This document shows positions 53,901 to 63,198 of a stretch of DNA of 64,000 bases, in pieces. The translations under genes and the position numbers were made by a program. Each line of letters begins with the position of its first letter. Position 1 is the first letter of the stretch. The notes under the pieces were generated by a model. It was given only the letters and a program-made list of their open reading frames with translations. It ran no database searches and was not told where the DNA came from. The DNA is from Haematococcus lacustris (Eukaryota > Chlorophyta > Chlorophyceae > Chlamydomonadales > Haematococcaceae): the NCBI GenBank assembly GCA_030144725.1, contig JASKMD010000020.1, forward strand, positions 5,226,703 through 5,290,702, in the 5' to 3' direction.

Positions 53901-54405
53901 GGGGGAGAGCTGTTTGTTCGCCTCTCCTTGCAGTGGCCCGTCCCCTTCCCCGTCGAGCCAGCCTGAGCTGCAGGGTTGCTGGTGGGGGCTTCGTGCGTTC
54001 TGTGGGTGGGGAGGGCTAGGCCTCGGGGGTTTATCTGGGTGTCAGGGGACCGGGGGCTTAGGTGGTCTTGGTTTGAGTGTTGGGGGAAGGGTTCAAGGCT
54101 TCAGGTCGAGGGGCTGGGCTTAGGCTTGTGTGGGGAGGTGAGTAGAGCTAGGGTCTGGGGAGGTGTGTAGAGCTAGGGTGGAGGGCGTTGGTGTGGGGGA
54201 GTGTCTTGCCGTTGTCCTAGGGAGGGGGTTGCTTGGGTGGTGTGGACCTTTGCTTGGGGTGTGTGGACCTTTGCTTGGGGTGTGTGGACCGCTGTGTTTG
54301 GGCGTAGTGCTTGGGGATCGTGTACGGGGAATCTTGCTTGTTGTAGTCTTCTCTATTCTTTAATTCTTTAGTCTCACTCTCTCTTGTAATGCTCCTCATA
54401 TAAAA
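50937..54405 (+). mobile_element. Mosaic LINE unit F4
   Basis: RT fragment 50966-51292 (MQFHIGLLEYL, TDNFPLASG variants), linker ATG at about 51621, minisatellite about 52752-52895 with a private GCAGCTGGGGGGGGCAGC change that lengthens the open frame upstream. Confidence 0.9.
52913..54019 (+). pseudogene. ORF2 C-terminal open frame of unit F4
   Basis: 368 codons, intact, nearly identical to F3, with zinc knuckle and natural C-terminus. Confidence 0.7.
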
Positions 54406-55369
54406 GGAACCCTGGGCAGGGAATCAGCTACAGCGTGCAGTTCCACATAGGCCTGCTGGAGTACCTGCAGCAGCTGGGGCAGCCCAGCCTGGTTGTTGTC
54501 CTGGACCTGGCGGGGGCCTATGACAACGTGTCGTGGGGCTTGCTCCAGGACACAAGGGAGGCCATGGGGTTCTGCCGGGAGGGGCATGTGCGCTGGGCCC
54601 AGCTGCTGCACCGGGGTGCCAAGAGCCAGGTGATGGTCAACGGCCACCTCACCGACAGCTTTCCCCTCGCGTCAGGGCTGCTGCAGGGCAGCGGGGCCTT
54701 CCCGATCTACTGGTGCATCGTGCTCGGCGGGGGCGGAGGCTGTGGCGGGGGCAGGGGATGAATCGGGGGCTAGAGGGCTTGGGCTCAAGGGATCCACCCG
54801 TCTGGGATCCACCCGTCTGCCCTGCCCCGTGAAAGGCCTTCCCAATTCGATAGCTCCTGAGGTCCAGCTACAGCAGAGCGTTCTGGAGGGAGTCCGTGGC
54901 TGGGCCTGTCCTGGGCTGCCCAGGTGTGTGCAAGGGGTGAGTCAGCGCAGCCGGGGGAGCGGGAGACGCAGGGTCTGTGGCCGAGCAGCTCAGCCGCCCC
55001 CTCCACTGGTCAGGGGCCCGCGAGTCAACCTTTCCCGCTTGGCGGTCCAGCTGCGCCAACACGAGGCAGGAGGTCCCTTCTTCCCCGCATGGACATGACC
55101 AGGTCCACAGGAGGTAAGTCGGGGGATTTGCGGGGCAAAGCCCTAGCCGCCGTGTATTCCGCCGCAAGCAGGGCCCTCCGAGCCGGTAGGAGCACCCAAG
55201 ACCCTAAGCCGGAGCTGCTATCAGTTATCCGCTCCTCCCCCTCCGCCTCGCCCGCTTCTACCCAAGACCAGCCCTCTTGGCCCGGATGTGTAGGGGCAGA
55301 GTCGCTGGACGGCAAGGCTATCACAGCTAGTCAGCCCCAGGTTGCCGCCACCCCCCACCAGCGCACCTT
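54406..55369 (+). mobile_element. Mosaic LINE unit F5, truncated by copy G
   Basis: RT fragment 54435-54761 and linker with the MDMTRSTGG ATG at about 55090. It stops at CACCAGCGCACCTT (55369), where other units continue TAGCAGGGGG. Copy G 5'UTR sequence follows directly. Confidence 0.9.
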
Positions 55370-56248
55370 TTCGCCACTCGCACTTTTCGCAGCCTGCCGT
55401 TTCGCGTGGGTCGCGAGTTAGCGCCTCCCGTTAGCACAGCTGGCGTTTTCGCAGCAGGAGCAGCCGGAGGAGCGTTGTTTCGCAGTTTTTGTTGCTAAGG
55501 CAGCAAGTCGCGAGTTTCAGCGGAGCAGCTAAACAGCAAGGAGCAGGAGCTGCGTTAAGGTGGTGTGGTCGTCTCTGTCTGTCTGCTCTCAGCCGCAGCC
55601 AGCCGCCAGCAGCCGCCAGCAGCCGCCAGCGACCGCCAGCAGCGCTTTTGCTCTTTTCGGCTTTCCGCTTCATAACGTCTGCCAGGTTGCGCCAGCCGCA
55701 GCCGTTTCTCTCAGGCGCCGCCACCTGAGCGCCTCATCCCAGCCGCCGCTACCTTGCAGCTGCCGCAGGTGTAACCGCTCCAACCGCCTCCAACAGCCCT
55801 TCCAGCCGCAGGTCCTTTCCTGCTATCGCTGTGTGCAGCTGCTGTCGCTTCTTGTGCGAACCACAGCCAGCAGTTCGCGGGAGCCTACAGCGCTGTCGGT
55901 TTCCTGAGGCAACCGCCTTAACCGCTGCAGCTTCCGCCCAGCTGCCCTTCCCCCATCCTCTTCTCCTTCTCCCCCCCTTCCTCCTCCCCCCCGCGTGCCT
56001 CGCCTTCTGCCGGCGCCTGTCGCGTCACTGCCAAGGAGACGACAACGGTCGGAGGCCCACCGCCGGGGTTTGCTCCACTGAATTCAGTGCGAGCCGGCGT
56101 ACCTGAGAACCAAGCCTAGCCCCCGGGTCAATGGGGGAAGGCTGAGTTAAGTGCTCAACCAGTGCGCTTGACCCTTAGTTTGTGCCCGTCTCAAGCTCGC
56201 GTGTTGCCTGCGCCTGTGGCCCTCCAGGTTGCTTCGGCTTATCGCGTC
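55370..56248 (+). other. LINE 5'UTR of copy G
   Basis: About 880 bp without a long frame; rich in GCAGCCGCCAGC-type direct repeats (about 55595-55640). It should hold the internal promoter of the LINE, but I can point to no specific element. ORF1 begins at 56249. Confidence 0.65.
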
Positions 56249-58792
56249 ATGGAGGCCAGCTGCAGATCGCAGCAGCTTGTGCCTGTCTTTCGGCACTTTG
56301 CGTGGTCCCGGGCCCCTCTCTTGTCCCGGGACCCATGCCCTCCCCTTTTTGAGCCCCTGGTCGGCGGGCCCATGGCATGGCTCATGCCAATCGGGCGCGT
56401 CGCCAGCAAGGAGCTGCTGCGGCTCCAACAGCTTAACCCCCTGCTGCCTGCCCCTTATGAAGATGCCTGGGCTCTCGCAGAGACTTGCAGCACAGCCCTG
56501 CTGGCTCACAAACAGCGGCATGGCAGTGCTGTTGCCTCCCTCTCCACCCTCCACACTGCAGGCCACCCCCTCTACAGCTTGGTGGTCGTGCATGATGCAG
56601 CCAGCATGGAGGGAAGGGCCTTGGACTCCCAGTTCATCTCCCAGCCGTGGTTGGAGATGCCTCTCTTTGGCCGGAACGTGCGTGTGCCCGTGGAGCCCAT
56701 GGACCATGGCCCCCCCCCAGGTGCAGTCAAGCTGGTCTTCCACCACCACTACCCCCTGGCGTCTAGGGAGGGTCTGGTAGAGGGGGTGCTCAAGGCAGTG
56801 GGGTACAAGGTCAGCCCGGCCCCAACAGCGGGCTTGCCGGAGGCCCTGGACCTGCACACAGCAGTCGTGCTTAGCGAGCGGCTGGGTGCCCATTCCCGCA
56901 CAAGCAGTTTCTGGGGGTCGCCTAGGGGTAACGGGGCCATAGTGGAGGCTGTCGTGGTGCCCCCTCTAGGGGACCCAAAGCTAGCCCTGCTGCCTGAGGT
57001 GTATGCTACTCCTACTGGCTGGGGCAAGCTGCAGATCCTGCAGCTGTGGGGGGACACACAGCCTCTGCTCGACCAAGGACCCCCCCCTGCTCAGGCCCCT
57101 GCCCAGCCACCAGGTGACCCCCCTGCTCAACCTCCCCCGCCTCCCCCTGCCCATCCTCCTCCCCAACCCCCTGCCCAGCCACCAGCCCAGCCTCCTGGTG
57201 GACCACCCGTTCATCCTCCCCCGCCTCCCCCTGCTCAACCTCCCCCCCCTCCCCCTGCTCAACCCCCCCCCCCACCCCCTGCCCAGCCACCAGGTGACCC
57301 ACCTGCTCTTTCTCCCCCTCCACCCCCTGCCCAGCCCCATACCCAACCACCAGGTGACACCCTTGCTCAACCTCACCCCCCTCCCCCTTTCCATCCTCCT
57401 CCTCAGCCCCCTGCCCAGCTCCCTTCCCAGCCACCTGATGACCCCCTTGCTCTACCTCCTCCACCCCCCCTTGCCCAACCTCCCCCACCTCACCCTGCTC
57501 AGCCCCCTACCCAGTCACCAGGTGACCCCCCAGCTCTACCTCCCCCTCCCTCACCCTCACCCTCCCTCCCTCCCTCCCTCCCTCACCCTCCCTCACCCTC
57601 CCTCACCCTCCCTCACCCTCCCTCACCCTCCCTCACCCTCCCTCAGCTGCTGCCGCCCCCCTCCAGCGCACCTCAGATGGGGGTGGCACAGCTGGGGATG
57701 AGGGGGCCCGGGTGGCGCAGGGCGCCCAGGTGGCCCAGGAGCGGCAGCAGCACAGCCCTACCTCCCGGGACCCTGACCCTGCCTCGGCTGCTGCCGCCCC
57801 CCTCCAGCGCACCTCAGATGGGGGTGGTACAGCTGGGGATGAGGGGGCACGGGTGGCGCAGGGCGCCCAGGGTGCTCAGCAGCAGCAGACGCTGCATAGC
57901 CCTACCTCCCGGGGCCCTCACCCTGCCTCAGCTGCTGCCGCCCCCCTCCAGCGCACCTCTGTTGGGGGTGGCACGGCTGGGGATGAGGGGGCCCGGGTGG
58001 CGCAGGGCGCCCAGGTGGCCCAGCAGCGGCACCAGCATAGCCGTACCTCCCTGGACCCTGACCCTGCCTCAGCTGCTGCCGCCCCCCTCCAGCGCACCTC
58101 AGTTGGGGGTGGCACGGCTGGGGATGAGGGGGCCCGGGTGGCGCAGGGCGCCCAGGTGGCCCAGCAGCGGCACCAGCACAGCCCTACCTCCCGGGACCCT
58201 GACCCTGCCTCAGCTGCTGCCGCCCCCCTCCAGCGCACCTCAGATGGGGGTGGCACAGCTGGGGATGAGGGGGCCCGGGTGGCGCAGGGCGCCCAGGGTG
58301 CTCAGCAGCAGCAGACGCTGCATAGCCCTACCTCCCGGGGCCCTCACCCTGCCTCAGCTGCTGCCGCCCCCCTCCAGCGCACCTCTGTTGGGGGTGGCAC
58401 GGCTGGGGATGAGGGGGCCCGGGTGGCGCAGGGCGCCCAGGTGGCCCAGCAGCGGCAGCAGCACAGCCCTACCTCCCGGGACCCTGACCCTGCCTCAGCT
58501 GCTGCCGCCCCCCTCCAGCGCACCTCAGATGGGGGTGGCACAGCTGGGGATGAGGGGGCCCGGGTGGCGCAGGGCGCCCAGGGTGCTCAGCAGCAGCAGA
58601 CGCTGCATAGCCCTACCTCCCGGGGCCCTCACCCTGCCTCAGCTGCTGCCGCCCCCCTCCAGCGCACCTCTGTTGGGGGTGGCACGGCTGGGGATGAGGG
58701 GGCCCGGGTGGCGCAGGGCGCCCAGGTGGCCCAGCAGCAGCAGCAGCAGCACAGCCCTGGGGTGGGAGCGGGGGTGGGGAATGAGGCTGTAG
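56249..58792 (+). CDS. LINE ORF1 protein, copy G (847 aa)
   Basis: First ATG of a frame open from 56120. Residues 1 to about 280 look globular (PMAWLMPIGRVASKELLRLQ, SLVVVHDAASMEGRALDSQF, VRVPVEPMDHGPPPGAVKLV, LPEVYATPTGWGKLQILQLW). Then comes a Pro-rich region (about 285-440, PPPPPPAQPP) and a C-terminal part encoded by the 141/144-bp repeat (MGVAQLGMRGPGWRRAP units, basic). I see no zinc knuckle or coiled coil. LINE ORF1 proteins generally bind element RNA as chaperones; that role is assumed from position only. The last about 375 codons overlap an open frame in another phase (57526 onward), so which phase is translated over the repeat is undecided. Intact here; the two inverted copies are broken. 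Confidence 0.65.
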   Translation: MEASCRSQQLVPVFRHFAWSRAPLLSRDPCPPLFEPLVGGPMAWLMPIGRVASKELLRLQQLNPLLPAPYEDAWALAETCSTALLAHKQRHGSAVASLSTLHTAGHPLYSLVVVHDAASMEGRALDSQFISQPWLEMPLFGRNVRVPVEPMDHGPPPGAVKLVFHHHYPLASREGLVEGVLKAVGYKVSPAPTAGLPEALDLHTAVVLSERLGAHSRTSSFWGSPRGNGAIVEAVVVPPLGDPKLALLPEVYATPTGWGKLQILQLWGDTQPLLDQGPPPAQAPAQPPGDPPAQPPPPPPAHPPPQPPAQPPAQPPGGPPVHPPPPPPAQPPPPPPAQPPPPPPAQPPGDPPALSPPPPPAQPHTQPPGDTLAQPHPPPPFHPPPQPPAQLPSQPPDDPLALPPPPPLAQPPPPHPAQPPTQSPGDPPALPPPPSPSPSLPPSLPHPPSPSLTLPHPPSPSLTLPQLLPPPSSAPQMGVAQLGMRGPGWRRAPRWPRSGSSTALPPGTLTLPRLLPPPSSAPQMGVVQLGMRGHGWRRAPRVLSSSRRCIALPPGALTLPQLLPPPSSAPLLGVARLGMRGPGWRRAPRWPSSGTSIAVPPWTLTLPQLLPPPSSAPQLGVARLGMRGPGWRRAPRWPSSGTSTALPPGTLTLPQLLPPPSSAPQMGVAQLGMRGPGWRRAPRVLSSSRRCIALPPGALTLPQLLPPPSSAPLLGVARLGMRGPGWRRAPRWPSSGSSTALPPGTLTLPQLLPPPSSAPQMGVAQLGMRGPGWRRAPRVLSSSRRCIALPPGALTLPQLLPPPSSAPLLGVARLGMRGPGWRRAPRWPSSSSSSTALGWERGWGMRL
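57644..58760 (+). repeat. 141/144-bp coding tandem repeat, eight units
   Basis: CAGCTGCTGCCGCC starts units at 57644, 57785, 57929, 58070, 58211, 58355, 58496 and 58640. Lengths alternate between 141 and 144 bp, multiples of three, so both open phases are preserved: LQRTSDGGGTAGDEG in one and MGVAQLGMRGPGWRRAP in the other. A (CCTCACCCTC)n decamer run precedes it (about 57560-57643). A degenerate ninth unit lies at about 59380-59455. Confidence 0.92.
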
Positions 58793-59457
58793 CGGGGGCA
58801 GGGGATGAATCAGGGGCTAGAGGGCCAGGGCTCAAGGGTCTCGGGATCCACCCGTCTGCTCCGCCCCGTGGAAGGCCTTCCCGGTTCGATAGCTCTTGGG
58901 GCCCAGCTACAGCAGAGCTTTCTGGGGGGACTCCGTGGCTGGGCCCGTCCTGGGCTGCCCGGGTGTGCTCAAGGGGTGAGTCAGCGCAGCCGGGGGAAAA
59001 GGAGGCGCAGGGTCTGTCGCCGAGCAGCCCAGCCGCCCCATCCACTGGTCAGGGGCCCGCGAGTCGGCCTTTCCAGCTTGGCGGTGCAGCAGCTCCTACA
59101 CGAGGCAGGAGGTCCCTTCTTCCCCGCATGGACATGACCAACTCCACCGGAGGTAAGTCGGGGGATGTGGGGGGCAAGGCTCTAGCCGTCGTGTTCTCCG
59201 CCGCTAGCAGGGCCCTCCGAGCCGGTAGGGGCACCCTTGTCCCTCAGCCGGAGCTGCTATCAGCTCTCCTCCCCTCCCCCTCAGCCTCACCCGCTTCTAC
59301 CCAAGACGAGGCCTCTAGGCCCGACTGCGGAGGGGCACAGTCGCTGGACGGCAGGGCTATCACAGCTAGTCAGCCCCAGGCTGCCGCCACACCTCACCAG
59401 CGCACCTCAGCAGGGGGTGGCACTGCTGGCACAGAGGGGGCGAGGTTGGTGCCTGTA

Positions 59458-59503
59458 GCGCAGCAGCAACAGCAACAGCAGCAGCAGCAGCGGCAACAGC
59501 ACC

Positions 59504-59538
<35 letters not shown>
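59458..59538 (+). repeat. (CAG)n tract encoding poly-Gln
   Basis: About 27 CAG/CAA codons with a few CGG interruptions, directly before the hexanucleotide tract. Typical of GC-rich algal coding low complexity. Confidence 0.92.
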
Positions 59539-59539
<1 letters not shown>

Positions 59540-59540
<1 letters not shown>

Positions 59541-59981
59541 GGCTGGGGCTGGGGCTGGGGCTGGGGCTGGGGCTGGGGCTGGGGCTGGGGCTGGGGCTGG
59601 GGCTGGGGCTGGGGCTGGGGCTGGGGCTGGGGCTGGGGCTGGGGCTGGGGCTGGGGCTGGGGCTGGGGCTGGGGCTGGGGCTGGGGCTGGGGCTGGGGCT
59701 GGGGCTGGGGCTGGGGCTGGGGCTGGGGCTGGGGCTGGGGCTGGGGCTGGGGCTGGGGCTGGGGCTGGGGCTGGGGCTGGGGCTGGGGCTGGGGCTGGGG
59801 CTGGGGCTGGGGCTGGGGCTGGGGCTGGGGCTGGGGCTGGGGCTGGGGCTGGGGCTGGGGCTGGGGCTGGGGCTGGGGCTGGGGCTGGGGCTGGGGCTGG
59901 GGCTGGGGCTGGGGCTGGGGCTGGGGCTGGGGCTGGGGCTGGGGCTGGGGCTGGGGCTGGGGCTGGGGCTAGGGCTGGGGC
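59540..59981 (+). repeat. (GGGGCT)n tract, about 74 units
   Basis: In frame with ORF2 as (Ala-Gly)n. Almost perfect; the last units read GGGGCTAGGGCTGGGGCC as in copy E. Confidence 0.95.
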
Positions 59982-62847
59982 CGTGCCTTCTCCGATGGTT
60001 TTGGATCGCCCACGCCTTCCCCGTCCCTTGCCCAATACCCTCTTCACAACGCCCACCACCTTCCAGCCCAGCGCCTTGGGGGCCTTCGTGGCTCGGGCGC
60101 ATGCGCCTTGCTCTGTCCCGCCCCGTTGCGCGCTTTCCCCACACGCCCCTCTTCCCACCCCTCTGCCCTCTGGCCCCCTCAGCCCCCCTTGGGCCGCCCC
60201 CCCCCCCCTTGTTATTCCTCCCGCTGTCCATCCCGTGCCTCTTGAGGGGTCTGTTGCCACTGGCTCCCTTGCCGGTATTCCCCCATCAGCCTCTCCGCGC
60301 TCCCCGGGGCACTCGGGGTTGCTGGGCAAGGCCCTCTTGAAGGGCGCGGTGCTGGCCTCCAAGGGCAAGCTCGCTGCCCGTAAGCTGAGAGATGCCACAG
60401 CTAGGGGCCTAGCCGCAGCCGGGCAGTGGGTGGGTGGGGAACCTTCCGCCAGCCCTCCCTCCCTTGACCCCATGGACGCCGAGGCAACGGCCCCCACCGC
60501 CTCTTGGCGCACGGAGGTCACGGGGCCTGGCGCAGTTGCCCATCTCCCAGCCCAGGAGCTTGGTCCCTCCACCGGGCTGGGCACCCGGCTCGGCACGGTG
60601 CGGGTTGGGCCCGGTGAGCTGCAGGGTAGTCAACCTCCCCGCTGGCTTGACACCGCCGCGAGGGCACCTCCGCGCCCCTCCCCGGATGACAGGAGGGCTA
60701 GGCGGGAGGAGCGGCAGCGGGTGGCTCAGTGTAGGTCGAGGCGAGGCAACACGCAGCCAGCTACCCAGCCAGCCAGAGGGGGGCCTAGCCGGCGCCGGTA
60801 TGGCATTCCCTCTTCCGGTTCCAGCTCTGAGGAGTGGGAGGCACGGCGTGCAGGGCACCAGCAAGCTGGCAGGCAGCGTGCTGCGCAGCTTGGCCATGGG
60901 TCCCCACACGTGCGCCGCTACGGGTTGCTCAGCCCCTCTGCTAGCCTGGCCAGCTCGCTGGGGGCCTCCTGTGATAGCCCTGTAGTTGAGCCAGCAGGGC
61001 CCCGGGAGGGGAGGTTGAGGGTGCCTAAGCGGCAGCAGCCCGAGCAGGCAGCTCAGCCTGGGGAGGAGGTCGAGCAGCTCGGTCCTCTGCCCCTGCGGCC
61101 CCCGCTGGCCATCTATTCCCGTGAGCCTCGGGTCCGCCTGCGCCGCCCGGGGGCCAAGTTGGCCTGCATTGAGGCCACTCCCGCCCCTATCCCCCGGCCC
61201 TCCCCCTTTGCCAGGCCCGCCTCCCCTTCCCAGCCCACCCACCCTCCTCTACACACGCGTAGCCCGCGCGGGGGCAAGCCAGGACTAGCCATGCAGCGCC
61301 CAGGTGTGGCCGCCAGATTCTTGGCAGTCACCCTCAACGTGCAGGGCCTTGCCCAGCCGCACAAACTGCAGGCCCTGCTTGACTGGGCCGCTGACAGCCC
61401 GGCACAAGTGGTCTTCCTTCAAGAGTGCCATAGGGCGGAGAGCGTGTGGCAGTGGGCAGAAGCCCACTCGGGGGCCAAGCCCGCCTGGCGGGGGCAGTGG
61501 TTTTACACCCCTGGCACCGGCAGCTCCCAAGGCTGTCTGGTGTTGGTCAAGCCCTCCACCATCCTCCGGGGGTGCACCCAGGTGCAGCTGCAGGCAGAGG
61601 GGGCCCAGGGGCGGGTGCTGCGGGTAGACGGGGAGCTCGCAGGCAGGCCGGTGTCCCTAGTGTGCGTGTACGCCCCGGCGCAGCAGGCAGAGCGGCCAGC
61701 GTTCTACGCAGAGTGCCTCCCCGCTTGCCTCCCGCCAGCCGCCGACCGCCGCCTCCTCCTCATGGGGGGCGACTTCAACTGCATCTTAGCCCCCGTGGAC
61801 AGAGTGGGCATCCCGCAGGGCTCGCAGCATGGGGAGGCCTGGGTGGGCAGCCGGGGCCAGGGGGCGGAGCAGCTGCGGCAGCTGGTGGGTGAGCGGGGTC
61901 TGGTGGACCCGTGGCGCCATCTGCACCCCTCCAAGAGAGACCTCACCCACTTCAGCGAGCGTTGGCAGACGGGTGCGCGCCTTGACCGATGGTACATCTC
62001 GGAGGAGCTGGTGCAGTGGCAGATGGACAGCGCCATCCAGGGTGTGCTGCCAGTGCCCACCGACCACCGGCCCGTGTCAGTGGCAGTGTGCCCCCCCGAC
62101 CTGCCTCTCACCGTCCCCGCTCCCTGGCAGCTGCACCCCGCCCACCTCGACAACCCTGACCTGCTGGACTGCCTCAAGGACTTCCTACAGGCGGAGGCAC
62201 ATCACCACGAGGCTGCGAGTCAGCTGGGGCTGCCTAGGGATGGGCACAGGGCCAGGTGGGCCCGCATCAAGCAGGGCCTGGCCATGCGTGCCCAGCACTT
62301 CCTGCGGGCCCAGCGCCGCGCGCAGCGTGACCTGCAGCAGCGCAGGGAGAAGGCGGCAGCAGTGGCCAGGGCTCACCTCGTGCGGCAGCTGGTGCGGGTG
62401 GAGCGAGAGGGGGAGGCTGAGGTGCAGGCGGCGCAGCACCTGGGAGAGGCCGCAGCCCTGGCGGGTGTGGGGGCGAGGGAGCAGGGGGCCCAACAGTCCC
62501 TGCTGGCCAGCGCAGTCCTCGACCAGTACTACGGCGACCGCTCCTCCTTCTACTTCTACCATCGCGACCAGCCCGCGCACACCCCCACCCTCATCTCCTC
62601 TCTCCAGCTCCCCGGCCAGCCAGGTCAGCCAGCAGACCTTACCACGCCGGCCGGGGTGAAGGCAGCGTGCAGGGCTTTCCAGCAGCACTACTCAGCTGCC
62701 GAGCCCACCGGTGTCTACGCAGCCAAGCCGGTGGACACAGCTGCGCGCGCCACGCTGCTGGACAGCCTCACCTCCCACCTCACCCCCACCCAGGCCAGGG
62801 CTGCCGAGGGCCCCGATGGCATCCCTATGCTGTCAGAGGAGGAGCTG

Positions 62848-63198
62848 GACGGGCTCTGCAGGGCTGCGCGCACAGCAAGGCCCCGGGGTTAGATGGACTG
62901 CCCATGGAGGTCTATGACCGGCTGTGGGTGGAGCTGGGGCGGCCGCTGCGGGCCATGTTGCGAGAGGCCCTGGCAGACACCGCTGACCCTGCCCCCCTGG
63001 CTGAGTTCCTGACAGGCATCATCACCCTCGTGCCCAAGGCTGGCAAGCCGAGGGACCAGGTGGCCGGCTACCGCCCCATCACGCTCCTCAACTGCGACGT
63101 GCGCCTGGTGGCCAGGGCAGTGGAGGACCGGCTGCAGCTGCCCTTGGACCTGCTGGTGTCCCCCTCTCAGTCCGCCTTCATCCTGGGCAGGGACATCA
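62848..63198 (+). pseudogene. RT fingers fragment of copy G after frameshift
   Basis: In the shifted phase the sequence continues GRALQGCAHSKAPGLDGL, LVPKAGKPRDQVAGYRP and QSAFILGRDI. At about 63199 it is joined to the Gly-rich insert region. About 575 bp present in copy A (8538-9112), including motif A (AYDN), GLLQGSG and YADD, are missing. The phase runs to a stop at 63300-63302. Confidence 0.85.

Larger units (their letters stand above)
40532..55369 (+). repeat. 3.47-kb tandem array of LINE-derived mosaic units (F1-F5)
   Basis: The landmark GGAACCCTGGGCAG recurs at 40532, 44001, 47469, 50937 and 54406, so the units are 3,469, 3,468, 3,468 and 3,469 bp and then one partial unit. Each contains, in order, an RT fragment, an ORF1/ORF2 linker, distal ORF2 with GC minisatellite and zinc knuckle, and the 3'UTR with TGTAA. 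Sequence identity between units is very high. It is a satellite built from a rearranged LINE. Confidence 0.95.
59128..62892 (+). pseudogene. LINE ORF2 of copy G, fused with ORF-M, broken in RT
   Basis: The frame is open from 57526; the first good ATG is at 59128 (MDMTNSTGGKSG). It runs through a poly-Gln stretch (59458-59538), (Ala-Gly) x about 74, the Arg-rich ORF-M region and into the endonuclease without a stop. This is because an extra C near 61193, in a run of five C, removes the usual TAG. Endonuclease motifs LNVQGL, FLQECH, GGDFNCIL and DHRPVS are intact. A 1-bp deletion at about 62847 (GAGCTGGACGGG against GAGCTGGGCCGGG) shifts the frame, giving a stop at 62890-62892 before the RT palm. 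This copy suggests that ORF-M and ORF2 can be one polypeptide. Confidence 0.8.
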
